Shown here: in pieces, positions 1 through 6,548 of the stretch
How the letters are laid out: each line of letters opens with the position of its first letter
Numbering within the stretch: position 1 is the first letter of the stretch
Assembly: GCA_947482805.1 (NCBI GenBank)
Contig: CANKLK010000032.1
Span: 1 to 17,250 of the forward strand
DNA length: 17,250 nucleotides
From: Flavobacteriaceae bacterium
Lineage (GTDB): Bacteria > Bacteroidota > Bacteroidia > Flavobacteriales > Flavobacteriaceae
Reading direction: 5' to 3'
The notes under the pieces: generated by a model
Seen by the model: only the letters and a program-made list of their open reading frames with translations
Databases searched by the model: none
What the model was told of the DNA's origin: nothing
Made by a program: the position numbers and the translations under genes

Positions 1-20
1 TCAATCCCGCTAATATATGT

Positions 21-683
21 TTAGAAACTTGTCAACTGTTTTAAATCGCTGATTGTTTTTGTTGTATTTACAGCTTTAAAAACAAAATTTCCTGCAACAA
101 GTACATCTGCACCAGCTTTTACTAACTGGGCAGCATTTTTATCAGTAACACCTCCGTCAATTTCAATTAATGTTGAAGCGTTTTTTTTGGTAATTAATGC
201 TTTTAGTTTTTCAATTTTGGAATACGTATTTTCAATAAAAGACTGTCCACCAAAACCAGGGTTGACACTCATAATGCAAACCATATCAATATCATTTATG
301 ACATCTTCTAATAAATCAATATTGGTATGAGGATTAAGTGCAACGCCGGCTTTCATGCCTTCAGCTTTTATAGCTTGTAAAGTTCTGTGTAAATGATTGC
401 AAGCTTCATAGTGAACGGTTAAAATATTTGAACCTAATGCCGCAAAAGTTTTGATATATCTATCAGGGTCAACTATCATTAAGTGAACATCAACGGTTTT
501 TTTTGCATGTTTAGTAATCGCTTCTAAAACCGGCATTCCGAAAGAAATATTCGGAACAAAAACACCATCCATAATATCAACATGAAACCAATCGGCTTCA
601 CTGTTATTTATCATTTCGATATCGCGTTGCAGATTGGCAAAATCGGCAGCGAGTATGGAAGGGGCAATAAGTGTATTTTTCAT
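21..683 (-). CDS. rpe: Ribulose-phosphate 3-epimerase
   Basis: Cytosolic enzyme that interconverts ribulose 5-phosphate and xylulose 5-phosphate in the pentose phosphate pathway. The 220-residue protein has the normal length and the whole TIM-barrel signature. It opens with IAPSILAADF (6-15), the metal and catalytic residues are visible as H34 and D36 in HVDIMDG, H67 in VDVHLM and D176 in EIDGGV, and the phosphate-binding loop is MSVNPGFGGQ (138-147). The start ATG is the first in frame and sits just downstream of a Bacteroidota-type promoter. It is transcribed away from the repeat-rich gap that separates it from rpoD, so it is probably its own unit or the head of one running off the window. 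Nothing is unusual in the protein. The family call is very safe. Confidence 0.97.
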   Translation of the reverse strand: MKNTLIAPSILAADFANLQRDIEMINNSEADWFHVDIMDGVFVPNISFGMPVLEAITKHAKKTVDVHLMIVDPDRYIKTFAALGSNILTVHYEACNHLHRTLQAIKAEGMKAGVALNPHTNIDLLEDVINDIDMVCIMSVNPGFGGQSFIENTYSKIEKLKALITKKNASTLIEIDGGVTDKNAAQLVKAGADVLVAGNFVFKAVNTTKTISDLKQLTSF

Positions 684-700
684 GTTGTGTGTTGTTTAAG

Positions 701-733
701 CAAAAGTAAAATTTTAACGGCAAAGTTCACAAA
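701..733 (-). promoter_or_regulatory. Candidate rpe promoter (Bacteroidota type)
   Basis: On the minus strand TACTTTTG (708-701) matches the TAnnTTTG -7 element, and TTTG (733-730) lies 21 bp upstream as the -33 element. The start site would fall about 10-15 nt before the rpe ATG. The -33 box is one copy of the CAAAGTT repeat at 721-758, so the repeat may supply it by chance. This is a consensus match only. Confidence 0.5.
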
Positions 734-758
734 GTTATTACGCAAAGTTCGCAAAGAA
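721..758. repeat. Imperfect CAAAGTT short direct repeat
   Basis: Three copies of CAAAGTT (721-727, 730-736, 743-749) and a variant CAAAGAA (752-758), spaced 9, 13 and 9 bp apart. I recall similar CAAAGTTCGCAAAG phrases as common in Flavobacterium intergenic regions; that is recollection, not a search result. Open reading frames through this stretch on either strand look spurious. Confidence 0.6.
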
Positions 759-800
759 AGTTTGTTTTGAATTTTAGCAGAGATTTCGTGAAGGTTTGGA

Positions 801-845
801 GCAAGTACTTCGTATTGCGGAAAGCCTGACCTGAAAGGGCACGCC
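801..845. repeat. Possible intergenic REP-like element
   Basis: An imperfect inverted repeat at 801-818 (GCAAGTAC / GTATTGC around a 3-nt loop) is followed by a GC-richer block (GCCTGACCTGAAAGGGCACG, 824-843) that stands out in this AT-rich gap. The combination resembles short hairpin-plus-GC-block elements I associate with flavobacterial intergenic regions. No coding potential is convincing here. Whether it is really repeated in the genome cannot be seen from one copy. Confidence 0.4.
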
Positions 846-889
846 ATTAATATTACAAATTGACTAAAGAACCTCAAACAAGTTCAGGT

Positions 890-925
890 TAAAAAAATAA
901 AACTCCGAAAGTATTTCGGAGTTTT
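890..925 (-). terminator. Rho-independent terminator of rpoD
   Basis: Perfect 12-bp inverted repeat (AAAACTCCGAAA at 899-910, TTTCGGAGTTTT at 914-925) with a 3-nt loop. On the minus strand it is followed by a T-rich tract (898-890). It lies about 30 nt past the rpoD stop codon. It could also act on plus-strand transcripts. Confidence 0.88.
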
Positions 926-956
926 GACATTATGACATTAGACTTTATGACTATAA

Positions 957-1820
957 TTACCCTAAATATGTTTTTAATATTTTACTTCTAGATGTATGTT
1001 TTAATCTGCGGATTGCTTTTTCTTTAATTTGACGCACACGCTCACGAGTTAAATCAAACGTTTCTCCAATTTCTTCTAATGTCATTGGGTGTTGATCGCC
1101 TAAACCAAAATACAAACGAACTACATCTGCTTCTCTTGGAGTTAAGGTTTCTAATGAACGCTCAATTTCAGTACGCAATGATTCGTGAATTAATTCTCTA
1201 TCTGGATTAGGAGACTCGCCCGAACGTAAAACATCGTAGAGATTTGAATCTTCTCCTTCCACAAGAGGCGCGTCCATGGACAAATGACGACCGGAGTTTT
1301 TCATAGACTCTTTTACATCATTAACAGTCATATCTAATTCTTTTGCAATTTCTTCAGCAGAAGGTGGACGTTCGTTAGATTGCTCTAACAAAGCATACAT
1401 CTTGTTAATTTTATTAATAGAACCAATTTTATTTAATGGCAAACGAACGATACGAGATTGTTCTGCAAGCGCTTGAAGAATCGATTGACGAATCCACCAA
1501 ACGGCGTAGGATATGAATTTAAAACCACGAGTTTCATCAAAACGTTGTGCCGCTTTAATCAAACCTAAATTTCCTTCATTAATTAAATCGGGAAGTGTTA
1601 ATCCTTGATTTTGGTATTGTTTGGCTACCGAAACCACGAAACGTAAATTGGCTTTTGTCAATTTCTCTAACGCACGTTGGTCTCCAGCTTTAATCTTCTG
1701 AGCTAATTCTACTTCTTCATCAGCAGTAATTAAGTCAACTTTTCCAATTTCTTGAAGGTACTTGTCTAAGGAAGCAGTTTCACGATTGGTTACCTGCTTG
1801 GTGATTTTGAGCTGTCTCAT
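957..1820 (-). CDS. rpoD: Primary RNA polymerase sigma factor (sigma-70/SigA)
   Basis: Housekeeping sigma factor that directs RNA polymerase core to vegetative promoters. At 287 residues it is the short Bacteroidota form, without the long acidic region 1.1 of the E. coli protein. Region 1.2 is near 15-50. Region 2 runs about 51-120 and includes [13 protein letters not shown] (78-90) and the -10 recognition helix with [11 protein letters not shown] (104-114). Region 3 is about 130-205. Region 4 runs from LTPREADVV (226-234) to the helix-turn-helix [18 protein letters not shown] (257-274). It is monocistronic, with a strong terminator after the stop. I found no clean TAnnTTTG match in the 188 bp upstream; near matches there have one extra base. 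That promoter grammar elsewhere in the window is the sequence class this sigma family recognises. Confidence 0.97.
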   Translation of the reverse strand: MRQLKITKQVTNRETASLDKYLQEIGKVDLITADEEVELAQKIKAGDQRALEKLTKANLRFVVSVAKQYQNQGLTLPDLINEGNLGLIKAAQRFDETRGFKFISYAVWWIRQSILQALAEQSRIVRLPLNKIGSINKINKMYALLEQSNERPPSAEEIAKELDMTVNDVKESMKNSGRHLSMDAPLVEGEDSNLYDVLRSGESPNPDRELIHESLRTEIERSLETLTPREADVVRLYFGLGDQHPMTLEEIGETFDLTRERVRQIKEKAIRRLKHTSRSKILKTYLG

Positions 1821-2008
1821 TTAATTTGTCTCCTTTACTTTTAAAGTGTTCGAATTATTGTACGGCATAATTTTAAAAAAGTTACAAAAAATATAAAAAA
1901 GTTAAAACTCAATCTCAAGAAATAGTATTTAGATAACAAAAGGTATTGTCAAAATAAGAGTTTATTTAAACCCATTTATTACATTAAAATAAGATTTGAA
2001 AAATATAA

Positions 2009-2716
2009 TTAGGACTCTAAGAAATTCTCAACATCTTTTCCATTCCACTTACCTAAAAATTTATAAGGTATAAATCGTGCAAATAGTTCTTCTTTATACC
2101 ATTTGAGCTTTCTTGTTAAACGAACAACCTCTTTATGCTTTTCATTTTTATAGGCATAATCGATCATTTCTGCTTGCGTTTTCCATATGCTTAAAGTAGC
2201 TTGTTGGATTAAAGGCCATTCGCCAACACCAATTGAAAGCGCTAATCCATTGTAGTCTTCTAAACTTTTACTTACTTGACCCACTTTTCTCCAAAAAGAA
2301 ATCAATTTTGAAATCCGAATACTGGCTCTTGTTAAAACCATAACTGGCTTATCTATAGTCAAAGTGGCATGAGAAATGAAAGGTTGCTTTCCGTCCCATT
2401 TTCCGTGCGCTTCTGCTGCATGTGCAAAAACGGTGAATGATTCAGCGCTTCTAGATTTGTAGTTGTTAAAAAATGAATTTTTTTCAAAAAAATTAGTAGC
2501 ATTTATTTCTGATTCCCAAATACATAATAATGCGTAAGTACCAAAGTTTGGTTTTGAACTAAATCCATTTTCAGCGCCTGAACCTAATAGTTTGTAGAAC
2601 TCTAATCCTTTAATATTTTTGAAATGAGCATGTCCTAATTGCATTTGCGAAAATGCCCAAAGTTTATTGGAAAAAGATTCCAATTTAAAAAAAGTACAAG
2701 TGGTTATTTGGCTCAT
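2009..2716 (-). CDS. crtA: CrtA-related carotenoid oxygenase, probable 2'-hydroxylase
   Basis: Member of the spheroidene monooxygenase (CrtA) family, 235 residues, soluble, with no signal peptide. Family-type blocks are LGSGAENGFSSKPNFGTYAL (44-63), HGKWDG (104-109), SIGVGEWPLIQQATLSIW (161-178) and a basic C-terminal segment (194-215). In purple bacteria CrtA adds a 2-keto group to acyclic carotenoids. I recall a CrtA-related enzyme from Flavobacterium strain P99-3 reported as a carotenoid 2-hydroxylase for myxol synthesis, and the neighbours here (CruF-type hydratase, CrtD-type desaturase, CrtZ) make that role the better guess. It is last in the carotenoid operon, 44 bp after the methyltransferase. 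Hydroxylase versus ketolase cannot be decided from sequence alone. Confidence 0.82.
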   Translation of the reverse strand: MSQITTCTFFKLESFSNKLWAFSQMQLGHAHFKNIKGLEFYKLLGSGAENGFSSKPNFGTYALLCIWESEINATNFFEKNSFFNNYKSRSAESFTVFAHAAEAHGKWDGKQPFISHATLTIDKPVMVLTRASIRISKLISFWRKVGQVSKSLEDYNGLALSIGVGEWPLIQQATLSIWKTQAEMIDYAYKNEKHKEVVRLTRKLKWYKEELFARFIPYKFLGKWNGKDVENFLES

Positions 2717-2760
2717 GAATTGGTGTTATATTTTGAATGAATTTATGATTGTAAATCAGC

Positions 2761-3699
2761 TTATTTTTTTTCAACAACTACTATTTGGATGCCCATCGGA
2801 AATAGTTTTTCAAAAGCAAATATAGGAGATGTAACTACTTTTAAAAGTACAAGTGTCCAAAAATGATTAGACATATTACCCGACCAATCAACTCCTTTTT
2901 TTTGCATTCTGCCAAGCCACCACAAGGTAAACGCATCAAGGGTTCCGTATCGCAAATGTTTTGTAATTTCCCATTTGTCCTTTTTAAACAAAAGGGCAAA
3001 ACTTTTTTTAGTTAGTAACGAAATGTGCCTTGGACTATGCCAGCCTTGCCAATATGATTTTTGAATTTTTGCACTAATGCTTTTATAATCGGGTACTTCA
3101 ATAATTAATTTTCCTCCAGGTTTAAGACAGTTATAAAGAGTCTCAATGGTTTGACTCGGGTTGTAATCGTGCTCTAAATAATGCCATAACGTAATTACAT
3201 CGAATTGTTTATCTGTCACATAATCTTCAATCGCAACTTTTTTAAGTTCTAAGTTAATATAGTTTTTACCCTTCCAGCCTGAATCTGAAAAATCAATTCC
3301 AGTGCAATTTACTTTTGAGCTTTGCTGCAAAAATTCTAAAAAACTTGGATTACCACATCCTACATCAAGAACATTAAGGTTATTAGCATTGTTTTTTTTA
3401 AGATATTTTTTTACAAAATTAACACGGTTTGAATCTGTCTTTTTTTGACTGTTAGCCACAAATGAACTGTACTTTCCCCAAGCTGCTGGACCTCTATAAG
3501 GTAAGTAATTATCAGTATAATAATTGTCTAATCTTTCAGGTGTTACTGGATTTGTTAAAAATACGGCTTCGCAATTATTGCAAACATTAAAAATATAAAC
3601 CTCATTATTTGGCTCATGCATGAGTGCATTGGTAGAGCTGTAATAATTACTTTCGGTTTTTTTACAAATCGGGCAATTGACAGCAGTTGTATGTTCCAT
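2761..3699 (-). CDS. Class I SAM methyltransferase with N-terminal zinc-ribbon-like segment
   Basis: 312-residue methyltransferase of the Methyltransf_23 type. An N-terminal ribbon is suggested by C9-x2-C12 and C40-x2-C43. The SAM fold shows motif I LDVGCGNPSFLEFL (111-124), an acidic region near GIDFSD (134-139), WHYLEHDYNP (172-181) and LKPGGKLIIEVPD (192-204), then HSPRHISLLT (221-230). The C-terminal 25-30 residues are hydrophobic (about 282-309) and may bind membrane. It lies inside the carotenoid operon between CrtZ and CrtA, 108 bp after CrtZ and 44 bp before CrtA. That suggests a lipophilic, perhaps carotenoid, substrate such as the 1'- or 2'-hydroxyl. It is not recognisably CrtF. The fold is sure and the substrate is inference. 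Confidence 0.85.
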   Translation of the reverse strand: MEHTTAVNCPICKKTESNYYSSTNALMHEPNNEVYIFNVCNNCEAVFLTNPVTPERLDNYYTDNYLPYRGPAAWGKYSSFVANSQKKTDSNRVNFVKKYLKKNNANNLNVLDVGCGNPSFLEFLQQSSKVNCTGIDFSDSGWKGKNYINLELKKVAIEDYVTDKQFDVITLWHYLEHDYNPSQTIETLYNCLKPGGKLIIEVPDYKSISAKIQKSYWQGWHSPRHISLLTKKSFALLFKKDKWEITKHLRYGTLDAFTLWWLGRMQKKGVDWSGNMSNHFWTLVLLKVVTSPIFAFEKLFPMGIQIVVVEKK

Positions 3700-3807
3700 T
3701 TGATAGTATAATTTTATGTACAGCTAATGAAAAACAAATACGATAAACTAAAGCAAAAGCACAAAACTTTATATTAAAGATTAGGATATATTCAATTAGA
3801 TGATTTT

Positions 3808-4287
3808 TTATGCATGCAGCGTTTTAGACTGTTTTAAGGCAGCTTGAATATATTTTTTCTTAATAATTAACATTCCAAAACTTTCTCCACCTTCTTTTCC
3901 AATATTTTTGTGATGCATTTTGTGTGCACGGCGCAACGCTAAAACATATACATTTTTTGTTTTTGTAAATATTTTAAAGCGTTGGTGAATGATGAGGTCA
4001 TGTACAAAAAAATAAGCTAAACCATAAAGTAAAATACCAAAACCAACCCAAGTATACCAAGCATATTGGTTCATCATTCCAAACATTATAAGTAACCAAC
4101 TTGGCACGGCATAAATGATAAAAAACAAATCATTTCGCTCAAACCAACTTTTATGGTCTTTTTTGTGGTGATCAGCATGAAAATACCACATAAAGCCATG
4201 CATGATGTATTTGTGATTTGCCCAAGCAGAAAATTCTGTTAGTATAAAAGTGACTAAAACAATGCTACAATTAATTATTATTTCCAT
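3808..4287 (-). CDS. crtZ: Beta-carotene 3-hydroxylase (CrtZ type)
   Basis: Di-iron membrane hydroxylase of the fatty acid hydroxylase/sterol desaturase superfamily. It adds a 3-hydroxyl to the beta-ionone ring of carotenoids. All ten histidines of the CrtZ signature are present: H25-x4-H30, H37-x2-H40-H41, H96-x4-H101 and H122-x2-H125-H126. Hydrophobic segments lie at about 5-22, 53-70 and 78-95. Length (159) is typical of bacterial CrtZ. The start is one base past the CruF stop codon, so the two are tightly coupled. In this setting the substrate is probably the single cyclic end of a gamma-carotene derivative, giving a saproxanthin- or myxol-type ring. This is the firmest assignment in the operon. 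Confidence 0.93.
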   Translation of the reverse strand: MEIIINCSIVLVTFILTEFSAWANHKYIMHGFMWYFHADHHKKDHKSWFERNDLFFIIYAVPSWLLIMFGMMNQYAWYTWVGFGILLYGLAYFFVHDLIIHQRFKIFTKTKNVYVLALRRAHKMHHKNIGKEGGESFGMLIIKKKYIQAALKQSKTLHA

Positions 4288-4288
4288 G

Positions 4289-4915
4289 CTAAATAAATAT
4301 AAATAAAGAGGTGAAGAATATAATTTGTAAAATCAATATTATAAAAGACACTTTACGATTGCCTTTTATAATTGTGGGATAAAAAAAGTAGGATGTAAAA
4401 AAAGCAACTCCAATCCACCCCAAATAATTATGTAAACTAGGTAATCCACCTTCAAATTGCCAAAAATCAAGTTTTGGTGCCACTTGTTCAATAAGTAAAT
4501 CAATACCAGTAACTAGTAAAGCAGCCACAGCCAATACTGTTATTTTGTTCGCAAATATACTACTTACTATTCTGATTCCGGCACAAATAAGGATTGCCCA
4601 ATTGATAGAGATGATCAGCGGAACTTCAAGCAATTTATAGCCTAATCCATTGCCGTATGAATATTTTCCAAAAACAAATCCAGTTTTTACGCCAATTACT
4701 TCAATCATAAAACTTAAAACGGCAATAGAAAAAAAGGCGAATATAAATTTTTTGAATGGTAATGGACTGTGAATTAAAAAAACAAAACAGGTAAGCAATA
4801 GCGTGTAAGGTGTAAAAGGACTAAAAAAACTAGGGTTGAGAACAAACCCAATGGAACCAGACACATAGACCAGTATTAGAAAATATAAAAAATAAGATTT
4901 GTACTTTTCTTTCAT
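4289..4915 (-). CDS. cruF: CruF-type carotenoid 1',2'-hydratase (DUF422 family)
   Basis: 208-residue polytopic membrane protein of the carotenoid biosynthesis/DUF422 family, which includes CruF and bisanhydrobacterioruberin hydratase. Members add water across the terminal double bond of the acyclic psi-end. Conserved family blocks are IEVIGVKTGFVFGKYSYG (71-88), EVPLIISINWAI (97-108) and DLLIEQVAPKLDFWQFEGG (139-157), followed by NYLGWIG (163-169). About six or seven hydrophobic helices can be counted. The ATG overlaps the CrtD stop codon in an ATGA arrangement, which implies translational coupling with the desaturase that would act on its product. An alternative reading is a DUF422-type lycopene cyclase-like protein, but the neighbours favour hydratase. 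Confidence 0.82.
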   Translation of the reverse strand: MKEKYKSYFLYFLILVYVSGSIGFVLNPSFFSPFTPYTLLLTCFVFLIHSPLPFKKFIFAFFSIAVLSFMIEVIGVKTGFVFGKYSYGNGLGYKLLEVPLIISINWAILICAGIRIVSSIFANKITVLAVAALLVTGIDLLIEQVAPKLDFWQFEGGLPSLHNYLGWIGVAFFTSYFFYPTIIKGNRKVSFIILILQIIFFTSLFIFI

Positions 4916-6384
4916 TTTTTTTCTCTTTCTACTATAATTTGACTCGCAATTTTTGCACTAAAAAGACATAAAGGAATGCCTCCTCCGGGATGCACACTTC
5001 CTCCGACAAGAAACAAATTTTTAATAGTTGAAGAGAAGTTGGCATGTCTTAAAAATGCAGCAAATTTATTGTTGCTAGAGTTGCCGTAAAGTGATCCTCC
5101 AAAAGACGAAGTCTGGTTTTCAATATCAATTGGACTAAGCGTGCTTTCTGAAATGATATGTTTTTCAATATCGGTTTTCAACATTGCATTAATTTTAGCA
5201 ACAACATTTTTTCTAATATCCGCTGAATAATTAATACTATCGCTTTTATTGTGCGGTACGTTGACCATTACAAACCAGTTTTCACAACCTTCTGGCGCAT
5301 CATCTTTACAATATTTTGAAGTAATATTAATGTAAATCGTAGGATCATCCGTTGGAAATTGTTTTGAAAATAAATAATCAAATTCCTTTTTATAATCATC
5401 ACTGAACAAAATATTATGCAGTCCTAATGCTGCAAATTCTTTTTTTATTCCCCAATAAAAAACATAAGCACTACTTGATTTTTCTTGTTGAATTAATTTT
5501 TTTGGAGTAAAGGATTTTGGCAATAAATAGTTGTAAAGCACATGAATATCTATATCGCTTGCCACAATATCAAAAGGGTAACTGACACCATTACTTTTAA
5601 TTCCGGTTATTCGGTTATTAGATCCTACATCTAAAGTTTCAACAGCTGCATTATATTTAATTGTTACGTTGGTTTCTTCTGCAAGTTTGACCAAATGTGT
5701 TGTAATTTGATGCATGCCTTGATTAGGTAAATAAGCCCCAAGATTAAACTCTAAATGCGAAATCATATTGATTAAGGCTGGAGCTTTGTAGGGATTAGAA
5801 CCGTTATAGGTAGCAAATCGATTGAATAACTGTACCGTTTTCGGATTGGAAAAAGTTTTTTCATTTTTTTTATTCATTGTGCTGAATAAACCCAAGAATG
5901 GGGCATACAAAAGACCTTTTACTGTCTTAAGATTTATAAAATTTTTCAGTTGATGAAGCGATTGTTTCAAAAACAAATCCTCGGTAGTTTTAAAATAAAA
6001 AGCATTGCGCTTGATGTGTTTTAAAACTATTTCTTTTTTTTCATTTAATTTTAAATGCACTTCCTCTGCAAAATCTTCCAAATTAGCAGATGCTTTTAGT
6101 TGCGTTCCATCTGAATAAAAATAGTTAGTTATGATTGCTAATTTCTGGTATTCAAATTTATGAGTACTCCTTTGCAAATTTGTCAATTCATCTATTAAAG
6201 AAGGCATTGTAAATAATGATGGACCTTTGTCAAATCTAAATCCATTTATTTTAAGTTCACTCAATTTACCTCCAGGATAACTATTTTTTTCAAAAATTGT
6301 AACCTTAAACCCTTGATTGGCAAGTCGAATTGATAATGCAAGACCTCCAATTCCAGCTCCAATTATACCAACGGTTTTTGACAT
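4912..6384 (-). CDS. crtD: CrtD/CrtI-family carotenoid desaturase, probable 3,4-desaturase
   Basis: 490-residue FAD-dependent amine-oxidase-fold desaturase. The N-terminal dinucleotide site is VGIIGAGIGGLALSIRLA (5-22) with E32 at the end of beta-2, followed by PGGKL (37-41). The C-terminal FAD-contact motif is VGGSVHPGGGIP (460-471). Phytoene desaturase CrtI and 1-hydroxycarotenoid 3,4-desaturase CrtD share this fold. I prefer CrtD because the C-terminal motif reads HPGGGIPL rather than the HPGPGVP commoner in CrtI, because no crtB partner is adjacent, and because the next gene is a CruF-type hydratase whose product CrtD would use. It is the first gene of the operon and its stop overlaps the CruF start by 4 nt. 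Family call is strong; CrtD versus CrtI is moderate. Confidence 0.85.
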   Translation of the reverse strand: MSKTVGIIGAGIGGLALSIRLANQGFKVTIFEKNSYPGGKLSELKINGFRFDKGPSLFTMPSLIDELTNLQRSTHKFEYQKLAIITNYFYSDGTQLKASANLEDFAEEVHLKLNEKKEIVLKHIKRNAFYFKTTEDLFLKQSLHQLKNFINLKTVKGLLYAPFLGLFSTMNKKNEKTFSNPKTVQLFNRFATYNGSNPYKAPALINMISHLEFNLGAYLPNQGMHQITTHLVKLAEETNVTIKYNAAVETLDVGSNNRITGIKSNGVSYPFDIVASDIDIHVLYNYLLPKSFTPKKLIQQEKSSSAYVFYWGIKKEFAALGLHNILFSDDYKKEFDYLFSKQFPTDDPTIYINITSKYCKDDAPEGCENWFVMVNVPHNKSDSINYSADIRKNVVAKINAMLKTDIEKHIISESTLSPIDIENQTSSFGGSLYGNSSNNKFAAFLRHANFSSTIKNLFLVGGSVHPGGGIPLCLFSAKIASQIIVEREKK

Positions 6385-6487
6385 TTTTATGAATTAAAAT
6401 ATTCTGGTAAAATTAATTTTTTAAAATAGGAAAATCGTATAACAAAAGTTAAAAAAATCATATAAATAAAAAAACTATATACTTAAA

Positions 6488-6518
6488 CAAAGTTAAAATC
6501 CCCAACTCAATTGCTCAA
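6488..6518 (-). promoter_or_regulatory. Candidate promoter of the carotenoid operon, overlapping the pnp terminator
   Basis: On the minus strand TAACTTTG (6495-6488) matches TAnnTTTG exactly, and a TTG (6518-6516) lies 20 bp upstream. The upstream half lies within the hairpin that ends pnp. The leader to the CrtD ATG would be about 95-100 nt, long and AT-rich. It is a consensus match in an AT-rich region and so tentative. Confidence 0.4.
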
Positions 6519-6530
6519 GTTGGGGATTTT
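6495..6530 (-). terminator. Rho-independent terminator of pnp
   Basis: 13-bp perfect inverted repeat: AAAATCCCCAACT (6495-6507) and AGTTGGGGATTTT (6518-6530), around a 10-nt loop. The lower stem supplies the T-run on either strand. It begins about 20 nt after the pnp stop codon on the minus strand. Confidence 0.85.
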
Positions 6531-6548
6531 TATTGTCAGCAAAAAATA

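Noticed and set aside
1..20. Partial gene ending at the left window edge
   Set aside because: Only 20 bases lie outside rpe; a TCA at 1-3 could be a minus-strand stop but nothing supports it.
582..770. 62-codon plus-strand ORF antisense to the rpe 5' end
   Set aside because: Overlaps a certain gene and repeat sequence with no recognisable product.
680..877. 65-codon minus-strand ORF over the rpe upstream region
   Set aside because: It runs through the CAAAGTT repeat and the GC-block; its peptide reflects repeat sequence and it would overlap the rpe start and promoter.
1937..1945. CAAAAGGTA as a minus-strand -7 element for rpoD
   Set aside because: It has one base too many between TA and TTTG and no -33 box at a workable distance.
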